Made by a program: the position numbers and the translations under genes. The notes under the pieces are model-generated. The model was given only the letters and a program-made list of their open reading frames with translations. It searched no databases and was not told the origin of the DNA. From Spongorhabdus nitratireducens (GTDB lineage: Bacteria > Pseudomonadota > Gammaproteobacteria > Pseudomonadales > Endozoicomonadaceae), in NCBI GenBank assembly GCA_947387575.1, contig CANDOC010000014.1:62001-126000 (forward strand): DNA of 64,000 nucleotides, in the 5' to 3' direction. Positions 9,683-18,034 of this stretch are shown here, one piece after another (within the stretch, counting starts at the first letter, position 1; every line of letters begins with the position of its first letter).

Positions 9683-11221
9683 TTACAGCCCTGCCGCTAT
9701 TTCCTTTGCTCGCCGGTAGGCTGCTCCGGCATCCAGAATTCCAGCGCCGCATAGCTCGGGAACACATGACAAAAGTCCACCTTGCGGAAATGATTGGGCA
9801 CTGCTCTGGAGAATATCTCTGGCCTGAGCATAGGTCAGATCAGGTATCAGTAACGACAGTGCGGCAATAACACCGGAAACCATGGGCGTTGCCATGCTGG
9901 TGCCCTGTAAATAGGCATAACTATATGATTGCGGCCCTTGAGTACCGTCATCAAAAGCCGCAAGAATGCCATTTTCGGGAGTATTTGTTAGCTGTATCGG
10001 ATCGTTTGTATAAGGGAGGATCGTCAGGGCTGTACTCTGGTCTGCTGCAGAATTAGACAGGTCTACAGGTAGTGCCAGTGTTTTGGTTTCACCGCCGGGG
10101 GCAGCGATATCAACATTACTGCCAAAACTTGAGTAGTAAGCTTTTTCACCGGCACGGTTTGTTGCTGCAACAGTAATGACACCAGGGCAATTACCCGGTG
10201 TAATAAATTCAGACCTATCACCGTTATTACCTGCTGCGGCCACAATAATAGCTCCACGGGCATTGGCTTCAGCAATAACCAGCCTGAATAACTCAGGACA
10301 TTCCGGAGAGTAGCCGCCGAGACTCAGGTTGATGACTTTGCTAACACCTGTGGGCGCCGGAAAACCGTCAAGAGGGAAGCCTACAGCCAATAAAATGGCT
10401 GCAGCGATTTCTGAAGAAAAACCGCCACATGGGCCGATAGCTCGAATAGCTGTGATCCGGGCCTGATTATGGATAACTCCGACCATACCTTGATTGTTAT
10501 TGGTTTCAGCAGCGATAGTGGTTGCTACATGAGTGCCATGCCAACTGCTGTCGATATTTACTGGCGGGACAGGTTCGCCGTACTCGGTGGTACCGCATTG
10601 CCCGGCTGTTTCCCAGGTGCCGGGATCACTGGGATCATTGTCCCGACCATTACCGTCACGGCTTTTCTCTGGCGAACTGATAACGTCAATACCACCACCA
10701 TACACACCTACCAAATCCGGATGACCTGTCAGTACGCCACTGTCTACAACGGCGACATCAACAGTTCCTGTTTGATCCATCTGGGACCACATATCAGGTG
10801 CGTTGATGCCGAATTTTTCATAGAGATACCACTGCTGGCTGTAGTAGCCATCATTGGGCGTACCACTTAATGCTGGTGGAGTTGAGGTACCCAGAATCTG
10901 CATTGGATAGTCGGGTTCGGCGAAGGCAACCTGAGGGTCGTTAGCAACCAGAGCAGCTAATGCCTCTTCATCCTGCAGGCTGGTGACATTGCCGCTGGAT
11001 ACCACATCGAAGTTGAACTTGCTGCTATCACTAGAAGAATTAAAAGCAGCACCTTTGTAAGTTGCTCCGGTTTTAATAAATTGTATGGCTCGGGCAGGTG
11101 TTGGCTCTGAATGATAGCTGACAACAACACGGCCACTGGCAGGTTTTTGCTGCAGGCTTTCAGTTGCTGCCACTGGGACAGAAGCCGAGAGTAAGGCCAG
11201 AGTAATCAGTGCCGGTTTCAT
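9683..11221 (-). CDS. Secreted subtilisin-like serine protease (S8 family)
   Basis: A 512-residue preproprotease. A signal peptide (about residues 1-20) is followed by an I9-like propeptide ending near AFAEPDYPM and the S8 catalytic domain. The triad reads as Asp in VAVVDSGV (near 157), His in WHGTHVA (near 230) and Ser in GTSMATP (near 438); the oxyanion-hole Asn is in AAGNNG (near 333). No PPC or sorting domain follows, so it is a compact extracellular protease. Its ATG has an AGGAAAGG site, and the gene upstream encodes a propeptide-like protein. Confidence 0.93.
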   Translation of the reverse strand: MKPALITLALLSASVPVAATESLQQKPASGRVVVSYHSEPTPARAIQFIKTGATYKGAAFNSSSDSSKFNFDVVSSGNVTSLQDEEALAALVANDPQVAFAEPDYPMQILGTSTPPALSGTPNDGYYSQQWYLYEKFGINAPDMWSQMDQTGTVDVAVVDSGVLTGHPDLVGVYGGGIDVISSPEKSRDGNGRDNDPSDPGTWETAGQCGTTEYGEPVPPVNIDSSWHGTHVATTIAAETNNNQGMVGVIHNQARITAIRAIGPCGGFSSEIAAAILLAVGFPLDGFPAPTGVSKVINLSLGGYSPECPELFRLVIAEANARGAIIVAAAGNNGDRSEFITPGNCPGVITVAATNRAGEKAYYSSFGSNVDIAAPGGETKTLALPVDLSNSAADQSTALTILPYTNDPIQLTNTPENGILAAFDDGTQGPQSYSYAYLQGTSMATPMVSGVIAALSLLIPDLTYAQARDILQSSAQSFPQGGLLSCVPELCGAGILDAGAAYRRAKEIAAGL

Positions 11222-11238
11222 GCCTTTCCTGAAGTTAG

Positions 11239-11628
11239 CTAGTTATTCTGAATGGTTATCGGCAGGCTCTGGAGATACATGGGGTTATCCGGTTCCGCAG
11301 ATCGAATAAAGTCTGCTTCTGCAAGACTGGTGGTGAGATCAGACAGTGTTTCATCCGTTTTGAGGGTAAAACTGATGACCCAGCCAAAAGGGAGTTTGTC
11401 CTCTACCGTCACTTCCGGGTGGTCCGTCAACTCAGATATCTGTTGTATATATTTTTGGGGCTGGGCATTAATGGCTTCTAACGAGTCTTCAGCAAAAAGA
11501 ATAGTAATACGCTGTCTGGCTTGTGCATCTTGAGCCTCGGCGATAGACAGCAGGCCTAACCCGGCCAGTAATATAAAGAAAAACAATGCCTTGCCCGGCA
11601 TTTGATGTTTCTTTTCAGGTTTCCGCAT
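11239..11628 (-). CDS. Secreted propeptide-like protein, possible inhibitor or chaperone of the adjacent subtilase
   Basis: A 129-residue protein with a signal peptide (ALFFFILLAGLGLLS, cut near AEA) and a single small domain of about 90 residues. Its end, RSAEPDNPMYLQ, closely resembles the end of the propeptide in the next gene (FAEPDYPMQIL), and its start (QRITILFAEDS) fits the first beta strand of I9 propeptides. It lies 17 bases upstream of the protease gene on the same strand. It may fold or inhibit the protease in trans. I see the local similarity only by eye. Confidence 0.65.
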   Translation of the reverse strand: MRKPEKKHQMPGKALFFFILLAGLGLLSIAEAQDAQARQRITILFAEDSLEAINAQPQKYIQQISELTDHPEVTVEDKLPFGWVISFTLKTDETLSDLTTSLAEADFIRSAEPDNPMYLQSLPITIQNN

Positions 11629-11769
11629 AGCGCTCCATTCTGCCTGTAACAGGCGAAATCCGTTTCAAGGCTGTTTATTCAGTATCGGGCAGGAATCCTT
11701 GCTCTGCCATCAGTCGTCTGTTTTCGATAGACTCGATAAGAAACAACAATAACAACAGGCAACCTGATA

Positions 11770-12348
11770 ATGCTGGAAAGTCTGCTGGCACTGTCCAGCC
11801 ATCCAGCCTGGATGGCCGTCGCAATCATTCTGGGCACTTACATTCTGGAAGATCTGGCGATTGTTTCTGCTGCCTTGCTGTGTGCCGATGGCATGCTATC
11901 GCCCTGGGTGGGTTATGCCGCACTGGTATTTGGCATCTATACCGGAGACCTTGGGCTTTACGGGCTGGGTAAGTTGTTTCATCAGTGGCAGCCCCGCTTT
12001 TTCAAAGAGAAATTAAAACGACCGATGAACCGGCTGGAACCCAGGCTGCGTGCTCATATGGTTTCTGTCGTACTGCTGGTGCGGGTTATTCCCGGTCTGC
12101 GATTGCCAAGCTATCTCGGGTGTGGCTACTTCCGCCTTTCATTTCAGATGTTTAATGGACTGGTGTTGCTGGCGTCGTTGACTTGGACGGCTGCCGTTTT
12201 CTGGTTGATTTATTTCCTTGGGGTTGAACTCTGGCACTCATCAGGTGAAGCCCGATGGTTGTTACCTATAGGGTTTATTCTACTGGTGCTGGGACTGCAT
12301 CGACTGCTGGGTCGGGTATTAAGCCGTTATATGGATATTAAGGGGTAA
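11770..12348 (+). CDS. DedA/VTT-family membrane protein
   Basis: A 192-residue integral membrane protein of the DedA (SNARE-associated, VTT) family. It shows the acidic early region (TYILEDLAIVSAALL), the GxxxGDxxLYGLG segment (FGIYTGDLGLYGLG) and the RVIPGLR motif near residue 103. Members are thought to be lipid scramblases or exporters needed for membrane homeostasis. The downstream ATP-grasp gene starts 4 bases later, so the pair is probably cotranscribed. Confidence 0.85.
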   Translation: MLESLLALSSHPAWMAVAIILGTYILEDLAIVSAALLCADGMLSPWVGYAALVFGIYTGDLGLYGLGKLFHQWQPRFFKEKLKRPMNRLEPRLRAHMVSVVLLVRVIPGLRLPSYLGCGYFRLSFQMFNGLVLLASLTWTAAVFWLIYFLGVELWHSSGEARWLLPIGFILLVLGLHRLLGRVLSRYMDIKG

Positions 12349-12352
12349 CAGA

Positions 12353-13555
12353 ATGCAGGGAATTGCAGACGTAGAGAAAGCAGAGACTCAACCTCAGGTT
12401 GCTCGTGCCGGGAACCATAGCTCTGTCAAAGACATTACAAACCCTGAGGTCATTAACCGCCAGGTGCACGAAGGCCTGCCTCCGCTGGAACTTGATCAGA
12501 GACCACTGTCTTTCTTTGAGTTCTGGCCATCATGGCTGATTTATTCCCCTATAGCGATGTACTGGGTGTATCAGTCTCTACGTCACCGGTCGGTTTCGTT
12601 GCCTGCGTGTGCCAATCCGGATTTTTATCTGGGAGGAATGGTCGGGGAGTCAAAGGATGAAACATTTGAGCAGGCAGGCTCTTTTGCAAGGCAGTTCATT
12701 GCACCTTATATCAAGTGGATTCACCAGCCCGAGCTCAGTGCTCACCAGAACTCCCTTCAGGCAATCAGCCAGTTACAGGCAGCTGAGCTTTCATTTCCGG
12801 TGATTGCCAAGCCGGATATCAGCTGCCGGGGGGCGGGTGTTCGGATCATTAAAAAACAGCAGGATCTGATTGAGTACCTGCAGTCGTTTCCCCTGAATGC
12901 CGCCTTTTTACTGCAGCAACTTATCCCGTGGGAGGCCGAAGCCGGCATTTTTTATATCCGCCATCCGGAGGAGGAGAAAGGACGGATATTGTCGGTGGGC
13001 CTGAAGTATGCGCCGTATGTTTACGGCAATGGGCGTGATACGCTGAAAACACTCATCCTGCAGGACTCCCGGGCTGGTTCGATTGCTGACAGGTATTATC
13101 AGCGTCATCAAGACAAGCTGGATAGTGTCTTACCTGAGGGACAACCATTTCGGCTGGCGTTTACCGGAAGTCACAGCCGGGGTGCGATTTTCCGGGATGG
13201 AAATAATCTGATAACGGCAGCGCTGGAAACTGAGGTTGACCGTATATGCCGGGATATCAAGGGGTTTCATATTGGCCGGTTGGATATCCGGTTTCGGGAT
13301 ACGCAGTCATTAATGCAGGGAAAGGATTTCCGGATTCTGGAAATTAATGGCATCAGTGGTGAAGCGACGCATATCTGGGATGCACGTGGCTCCCTTGGTG
13401 AATTGTACCGGACGTTATTCAGGCAATATGGATTGTTGTTTGAATATGGGGCTGCCAACAGGAAAAAAGGAGCCAGCCCTCCCGGGTTGATGGAGATCCT
13501 GCGAGGCTGGTGGCGGGAAAAGTCGCTGACCAGTCGCTACCCTTATAGTGATTAA
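12353..13555 (+). CDS. ATP-grasp family protein, substrate unknown
   Basis: A 400-residue protein. A hydrophobic segment near residues 60-75 precedes an ATP-grasp fold: FPVIAKPDISCRGAGVRI (near 148-165) fits the first ATP-binding lysine and loop, QQLIPWEAEAGIFYIR follows, and LDIRFRD with FRILEINGISGEATH near 305-330 supplies the metal-binding Glu and Asn. Such enzymes join a carboxylate to an amine with ATP (D-Ala-D-Ala ligase superfamily). The hydrophobic N-terminus and DedA neighbour hint at a membrane or envelope substrate, which is inference. Confidence 0.75.
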   Translation: MQGIADVEKAETQPQVARAGNHSSVKDITNPEVINRQVHEGLPPLELDQRPLSFFEFWPSWLIYSPIAMYWVYQSLRHRSVSLPACANPDFYLGGMVGESKDETFEQAGSFARQFIAPYIKWIHQPELSAHQNSLQAISQLQAAELSFPVIAKPDISCRGAGVRIIKKQQDLIEYLQSFPLNAAFLLQQLIPWEAEAGIFYIRHPEEEKGRILSVGLKYAPYVYGNGRDTLKTLILQDSRAGSIADRYYQRHQDKLDSVLPEGQPFRLAFTGSHSRGAIFRDGNNLITAALETEVDRICRDIKGFHIGRLDIRFRDTQSLMQGKDFRILEINGISGEATHIWDARGSLGELYRTLFRQYGLLFEYGAANRKKGASPPGLMEILRGWWREKSLTSRYPYSD

Positions 13556-13569
13556 GGGTGGAAATATAA

Positions 13570-13729
13570 GAGCCTGTTCATGATCTTTCGTGGATAGCGA
13601 AAATGTTGAGAAAAACCTCAGGTGCTTCGATTTTTTGAGGCGCATAGTGGTGCTATGTAACGAGGGAAAGCGGAGCACCTGAGGTTTTTATCGGCATTTG
13701 CAGCCCACGACAAGATTATGAACAGGCTC
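13570..13729. mobile_element. 160-bp MITE-like palindromic element
   Basis: The element has near-identical termini (GAGCCTGTTCAT at the left, its complement at the right; about 25 bp with a few mismatches) and is flanked by a TAA direct repeat at 13567-13569 and 13730-13732. Inside is a second perfect 16-bp inverted repeat (13611-13626 with 13674-13689). It has no coding capacity. The terminus and a 3-bp TNA-type target repeat resemble IS5-family (IS1031-group) ends, so it may be mobilised in trans by such a transposase; that is from memory, not a search. Confidence 0.7.
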
Positions 13730-13775
13730 TAAAATCAGGCACATAATCAATGTGCTTCGCGCCATGGAGGGCGGG

Positions 13776-14246
13776 ATGAAAACAATAGCCTTGAAAGGAT
13801 GGCTGGCTGCATTGTTGCTGGTTTTCACAGCAACAGGATATGCCGCTGGTAAAAATGATATCTACACCAGCTGGTTCAGTGACAAGGCAGTCAGTGGTTA
13901 CGACACCGTTGCCTTCTTTACCCAGAAAAAACCTGTTAAAGGTTCATCAGACTACAAATTTAACTGGAAAGGTGTGGTCTGGTTATTCTCCTCGGAAAAA
14001 CACCTCGATATGTTCCGTGATGCACCGGAAAAGTATGCACCTCAATATGGTGGATACTGTGCCTGGGCTATTGCGGTAAAGGCTGACCGGGCACCAGGCG
14101 ACCCCAACTTCTGGCGCATTGTGAATGGCAAACTGTACCTGAACTATGACCGTTCAGTGCAGGACAAATGGCTGAAAGATATTCCCGGTTTTATCAAGCA
14201 GGGTGATATCAACTGGCAAAACATGACCAACGACAGGGAGAGCTAA
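13776..14246 (+). CDS. YHS-domain protein, exported
   Basis: A 156-residue protein with a signal peptide (KGWLAALLLVFTATGYAAG) and one YHS-type domain. VSGYDTVAFFTQKKPVKG near residue 35 and YGGYCAWAIAVK near residue 90 are the usual landmarks, the Cys being a possible metal ligand. ATG at 13776 is chosen because GGAGGGCGGG precedes it. A DoxX-like membrane protein follows after 3 bases, a pairing that is common. Function is not established; a periplasmic metal or redox role is a guess. Confidence 0.8.
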   Translation: MKTIALKGWLAALLLVFTATGYAAGKNDIYTSWFSDKAVSGYDTVAFFTQKKPVKGSSDYKFNWKGVVWLFSSEKHLDMFRDAPEKYAPQYGGYCAWAIAVKADRAPGDPNFWRIVNGKLYLNYDRSVQDKWLKDIPGFIKQGDINWQNMTNDRES

Positions 14247-14249
14247 AGC

Positions 14250-14675
14250 ATGGGTAAGGGAAAGTATGTGGTCTGGATTCTGTCAGTTTATGTAGCCTTT
14301 ATTTTTATTCAGTCACTGTTCTTCAAATTTACCGATGCTCCGGAAACGGTGCATATTTTCGGCATTCTGGGAGAGTGGTCAGGCTTTGACTGGTTTGCCG
14401 AATACGGAGCGTACGGTGTAGGCATTGCTGAATTAATTGCCTCCTTGCTGCTGTTTTCTGCCATGAGAATGTACGGCGCAGCAATGGCAACCGGTATTAT
14501 GGCAGGAGCGGTGTTCTTTCACCTGTTTACCCCGCTGGGTATTGAGATGCCGACGTTTGACGAGCAGGGAAATATTACCGGTGATGACGGTGGTCTGTTG
14601 TTTATCAATGCCTGTGCTGTGCTGGTATCAGCCTTTATTGTGTTTGTAATGGAAGCGAAAAAGCGATTTAACTGA
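14250..14675 (+). CDS. DoxX-like small membrane protein
   Basis: A 141-residue protein with four predicted membrane helices (about 8-24, 52-70, 76-92 and 112-132) and the IQSLFFKFTDAPE segment near residue 20, as seen in DoxX/MauE-like proteins. It follows the YHS gene after 3 bases and ends before the Pho-box region. The enzymatic role is unknown. Confidence 0.7.
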   Translation: MGKGKYVVWILSVYVAFIFIQSLFFKFTDAPETVHIFGILGEWSGFDWFAEYGAYGVGIAELIASLLLFSAMRMYGAAMATGIMAGAVFFHLFTPLGIEMPTFDEQGNITGDDGGLLFINACAVLVSAFIVFVMEAKKRFN

Positions 14676-14687
14676 TTTGTCGCTAGG

Positions 14688-14722
14688 TTGTCACAAGGCT
14701 GTCAGATAATTATTCCTAGCAT
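14688..14722 (+). promoter_or_regulatory. Pho box and -10 element upstream of the ornithine-lipid synthase
   Basis: Two direct repeats, TTGTCAC (14688-14694) and CTGTCAG (14699-14705), start exactly 11 bases apart, the period of PhoB boxes (consensus CTGTCAT with 4-bp spacers). TAGCAT (14717-14722) lies 11 bases after the second repeat, where the -10 of E. coli phoA sits. This predicts PhoB activation when phosphate is scarce. Confidence 0.65.
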
Positions 14723-14740
14723 GGTGTTGCGGGATGGAGC

Positions 14741-14796
14741 CTGACTCCTTCATATTATTGCTTTAGGTGTTCACTAAAGCAGCATGAAGGAGTCAG
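14741..14796 (+). promoter_or_regulatory. Long hairpin in the 5' UTR of the ornithine-lipid synthase gene
   Basis: A perfect 13-bp inverted repeat (CTGACTCCTTCAT at 14741-14753, complement at 14784-14796) encloses a second 7-bp stem (GCTTTAG at 14760-14766 with CTAAAGC at 14774-14780). It begins just after the predicted transcription start and ends 18 bases before the ribosome site. No T-run follows, so it is not a standard terminator. RNA stability or an RNA-binding site are possible roles. Confidence 0.6.
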
Positions 14797-14826
14797 CTGC
14801 AGATAATCATAATAAAGGGACACACC

Positions 14827-16614
14827 ATGCAAACTGCTGATTCTCCTTTTTCTCTGCCACGCCGGGTTGGCTTTGGTGTGGAACCTTTACTGGAAAAGGT
14901 TCTGGGCCTGTCCGAACTGCGCAACCTTTATGATTCGGTGCCGAAAGGCCTGTCTTCTGCTGATTTTCTTGATGCGACTCTGCAAGCCCTGAATATTGAA
15001 TCCCGGATTACTCTGGGTGATATACAGCGAATTCCCGAGAGTGGCCCGCTGGTGGTGGTAGCCAATCATCCTTTTGGCGGGATTGAAGGCGTGGTGCTGG
15101 CTCAGCAGTTAATACGGCGTCGGCCTGATGTCAGGGTGCTGACCAATGAAGTGCTGAAGCGTATTCCGGAACTGGATGGGCTTTTCATTGGCGTTGATTT
15201 ATTTGGTGGCTCTGATGCCAAAAAACGTAATCGTCAGGCCATTGAAGAAGCGACACAGTGGGTCAGGGATGGTGGTGCATTGATTATTTTTCCCGCCGGT
15301 GAGGTTTCCAGCCTGAAGCCCTCAGAACGCTGTGTCACAGACCCGAAATGGCGTCGTACTGCTGGCCGAATTATTCAACAAACACAGGCCAATGTAACGC
15401 CGGTATTTATTGAAGGCACTAATGGCTGGCCGTTCCAGATGTTGGGGCTGATTCATGAACGACTACGTACGGTCAGGCTGGTTAGGGAGTTGCTGAATAA
15501 ACAGGGACGGATACTGCAGCTACGCATTGGAGATCCACTGACGCCAAAGGAATATGCTCATCTTCAATCCACGGCCGATCTGACAGAATTTCTCAGGCTT
15601 AATACCTATCTGCTGGCAGAGACACCGCTTGGAGACCAGAAGTCCAGAGTGGAAACTGTAGCTTCTGTCATGGCTGATATAGCCGAAGGTTATCCCCGAC
15701 AGGTACTGGTGAAGGAAGTGGCAACACTGCCGCCAGAATGTCGGTTAATGCAAAAGGGGGATATGGCTGTTTATTGCACAGAAGCATCAGCCATTCCTCA
15801 TGTGCTGCAGGAGATCGGCCGTCAACGGGAAATTGCATTCAGGGCCGTGGGTGAAGGGACCGGTAAAAGTCTCGACCTCGACAGTTATGACAGATACTAC
15901 CTTCACCTTTTCCTATGGAACCACGCCAAAGGTGAACTGGTGGGTGCCTACCGTCTGGGGCGAATTGACCGGATTATGCGTGATCAGGGGCTAAAAGGAA
16001 TCTACTCCCGCAGCCTGTTTAAATATAACAACGACTTCCTGGAAAAAATGGGCACCTGTCTGGAGATGGGGCGATCTTTTGTCTGCCAGGATTATCAGCG
16101 CAGTATGACAGCATTGCTGATGCTATGGCGCGGCATTGGGGCCTATGTAGTTAACAATCCCCGGTATCGGGTGCTGTTTGGTCCGGTCAGTATCAGTGGT
16201 GATTACAGTGAAATTTCCCGTCAGCTGATGGCCGGCTTTCTGCAAAGTAATAACTACGACGCGGTGCTGGCAACCATGGTGCGTCCTACATCACCGCTCA
16301 AGAGTATTAAAAAAAGACATTGGTCTGAAAGTTCGCTGCAGAGCCTGAATGATATAGAAGGGCTGTCTTCGCTGGTTCAGCGGGTTGAAGGTGACAAGGG
16401 GATTCCCATCTTGCTGAAACAGTATCTGAAGCTCAGAGGCGAACTGGCAGGGTTCAATGTCGATAAGGACTTCAATAATGCGCTCGATGGCCTGATTATT
16501 GTTGATCTGATGAAAGTGGATGAACGGACACTGAAGAAATATATGGGACCGGAAGGTGCGGAGACGTTCCGGTCTGTACACTCAAAGAGCTCCAGTGAAA
16601 CTGAAGCAGCCTAG
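14827..16614 (+). CDS. olsF: Fused bifunctional ornithine-lipid synthase (OlsF-like)
   Basis: A 595-residue fusion. The N-terminal half is a PlsC-type acyltransferase (NHPFGGIEG near residue 79; FPAGEVSSLKP near 157; IEGTNGWPF near 197). The C-terminal half, about 305-560, is an OlsB-like GNAT N-acyltransferase (REIAFRAVGEGTG; LEMGRSFV; GPVSIS). OlsB makes lyso-ornithine lipid and OlsA acylates it; fused OlsF enzymes do both. The acidic residue after HPFGGI is Glu, while related proteins as I recall have Asp. The Pho box fits replacement of phospholipids by ornithine lipid at low phosphate. ATG is preceded by AAAGGGA. Confidence 0.82.
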   Translation: MQTADSPFSLPRRVGFGVEPLLEKVLGLSELRNLYDSVPKGLSSADFLDATLQALNIESRITLGDIQRIPESGPLVVVANHPFGGIEGVVLAQQLIRRRPDVRVLTNEVLKRIPELDGLFIGVDLFGGSDAKKRNRQAIEEATQWVRDGGALIIFPAGEVSSLKPSERCVTDPKWRRTAGRIIQQTQANVTPVFIEGTNGWPFQMLGLIHERLRTVRLVRELLNKQGRILQLRIGDPLTPKEYAHLQSTADLTEFLRLNTYLLAETPLGDQKSRVETVASVMADIAEGYPRQVLVKEVATLPPECRLMQKGDMAVYCTEASAIPHVLQEIGRQREIAFRAVGEGTGKSLDLDSYDRYYLHLFLWNHAKGELVGAYRLGRIDRIMRDQGLKGIYSRSLFKYNNDFLEKMGTCLEMGRSFVCQDYQRSMTALLMLWRGIGAYVVNNPRYRVLFGPVSISGDYSEISRQLMAGFLQSNNYDAVLATMVRPTSPLKSIKKRHWSESSLQSLNDIEGLSSLVQRVEGDKGIPILLKQYLKLRGELAGFNVDKDFNNALDGLIIVDLMKVDERTLKKYMGPEGAETFRSVHSKSSSETEAA

Positions 16615-16625
16615 AAGTTAAAGAC

Positions 16626-17159
16626 TCAGGCTTGCAGCAGCTCCTCTTCCTGCTTTTGATAATGCAGGGTTGCAGGCGCCATGCCGGTCTCTTCCGGAAC
16701 GGTGTAGCCCTGCTGTACCAGCATCACTCGAAGCAAGGCAAGGTGATGAACGGTATGGCTTTGCAGAAACAGCAACTCACGAATCAGGGTTGTGGATAGC
16801 TCAACCCCGTCATCTTCGCTGTCACCGTGAACCCGAACCTGAAGGGTCAGTGGCGGTTTGATGATGCAGGAATCCTTAATAGACTCCAGTCCTGCCAGAT
16901 GTTGCTTCAGTGTTGCCAGAGCAAATTCGCGGTCCTGCTCCAGCTGGTTTTTACGGGAGCGCTTGTCATAGCAGACATGCCCTTGCTGGATACCTTCCAG
17001 CAGGTTCTCGTAATGCTGCAGGATATGGCGGGTATGCATCCCGGGTGTGCCCTGAAAATTAGCGACAGCGCCGGCGTAGGTTTCATTATCGATCAGTTCA
17101 AGTACGGTCTTTAAATCTTCAAGGGCGCACTTGTTACCTTCAATTGCTGTTTGTTGCAT
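16626..17159 (-). CDS. DinB-like four-helix protein, putative metal-dependent
   Basis: A 177-residue protein with His residues spaced as in DinB/YfiT proteins: MHTRHILQHYENLL near residue 40 and QSHTVHHLALLR near residue 135. These usually bind a metal in a four-helix bundle; the reaction is unknown. ATG at 17159 is preferred over a GTG at 17177. It converges with the ornithine-lipid synthase gene, with only 11 bases between the stops. Confidence 0.7.
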   Translation of the reverse strand: MQQTAIEGNKCALEDLKTVLELIDNETYAGAVANFQGTPGMHTRHILQHYENLLEGIQQGHVCYDKRSRKNQLEQDREFALATLKQHLAGLESIKDSCIIKPPLTLQVRVHGDSEDDGVELSTTLIRELLFLQSHTVHHLALLRVMLVQQGYTVPEETGMAPATLHYQKQEEELLQA

Positions 17160-17290
17160 AAATAGGCGTCCCGCCACGTTAGTTACTGCTCATCCCGGAG
17201 TTTCACATAGTCACCTGACAAAAGCACGTTAACAGCTGCTACTGAATTGTCACCCGACTGTTACCTTCTTTTGTATCACGAAAACATGAT

Positions 17291-17959
17291 TCATGGTTGT
17301 CTCATCATCTGCTGGGGCAAATAAAGTCCAAGATAGGCCAGTGATGCCCGTAAACCTTCCTGAGCCATGGTGTCGGTGATATTGCCGTGTTCCTGATGCG
17401 AGATAGAGTACACCTTGTCGGCAATCTGCAGCGCTATGGCAAAGATATTGTATGTCTGTGGCAGTGGCGGCAGCTGGAAAAACTGTTGATGATGACCATG
17501 AATCCGGCAACCCAGCTGGTTGTCATGTTCGTAATCAGCGTGACGGATTGAGCTGACAACATGCTGACCCAGAATCAGGTCACGGACATATTTGTTCTCC
17601 CGGTAACAGGCCACGAACCGCTGCTGCAGTTGCCGGAAGATATCGCTCCAGTGATGGATTTCATCGGTCTGAAGTGGCTGTTCAAGAATAGCATCGAACT
17701 CGGTAAAAATTTCTTCTACCAGAGCCTGGAACAATACATCCGTTTTCGGGAAGAAATGATAAACCGAAGATGGTGGAATGCCGGACTTTTCGGCGACCTG
17801 ATACAGTGACAGCTCGCTGGTGCTGGTGTATTCAAGCAATTCCCGGGTAACTTCCATAATCAGGCGACGGCGTTCAAGTCCGCGAACTTGTTGTTTACGA
17901 CCGGCTTTTCTGGAAGTTTCCTTGCCCGTTTTTTCAGGAGCTTCAACTGTATCAGTCAT
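17291..17959 (-). CDS. TetR-family regulator (paralogue 1)
   Basis: A 222-residue repressor-type protein. The N-terminal helix-turn-helix (residues about 25-70) reads RRRLIMEVTRELLEYTS and SLYQVAEKSGIPPSSVYHFFP; the rest is a helical ligand domain (YNIFAIALQIADKVYSISHQEYGNIT-like end). It is clearly paralogous to the next gene over its whole length. The start is uncertain: ATG at 17959 gives the standard length, and a longer frame runs from 17983. The ligand is unknown; the surrounding agmatine and permease genes make a polyamine or related compound a fair guess. Confidence 0.85.
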   Translation of the reverse strand: MTDTVEAPEKTGKETSRKAGRKQQVRGLERRRLIMEVTRELLEYTSTSELSLYQVAEKSGIPPSSVYHFFPKTDVLFQALVEEIFTEFDAILEQPLQTDEIHHWSDIFRQLQQRFVACYRENKYVRDLILGQHVVSSIRHADYEHDNQLGCRIHGHHQQFFQLPPLPQTYNIFAIALQIADKVYSISHQEHGNITDTMAQEGLRASLAYLGLYLPQQMMRQP

Positions 17960-18034
17960 GTTGGCGGCTTCGGGATATCTCAAAAGTGGCCTATTGTGGT
18001 CGAGCTATTCGCATCCGTCTATTGGCTTGCACAC

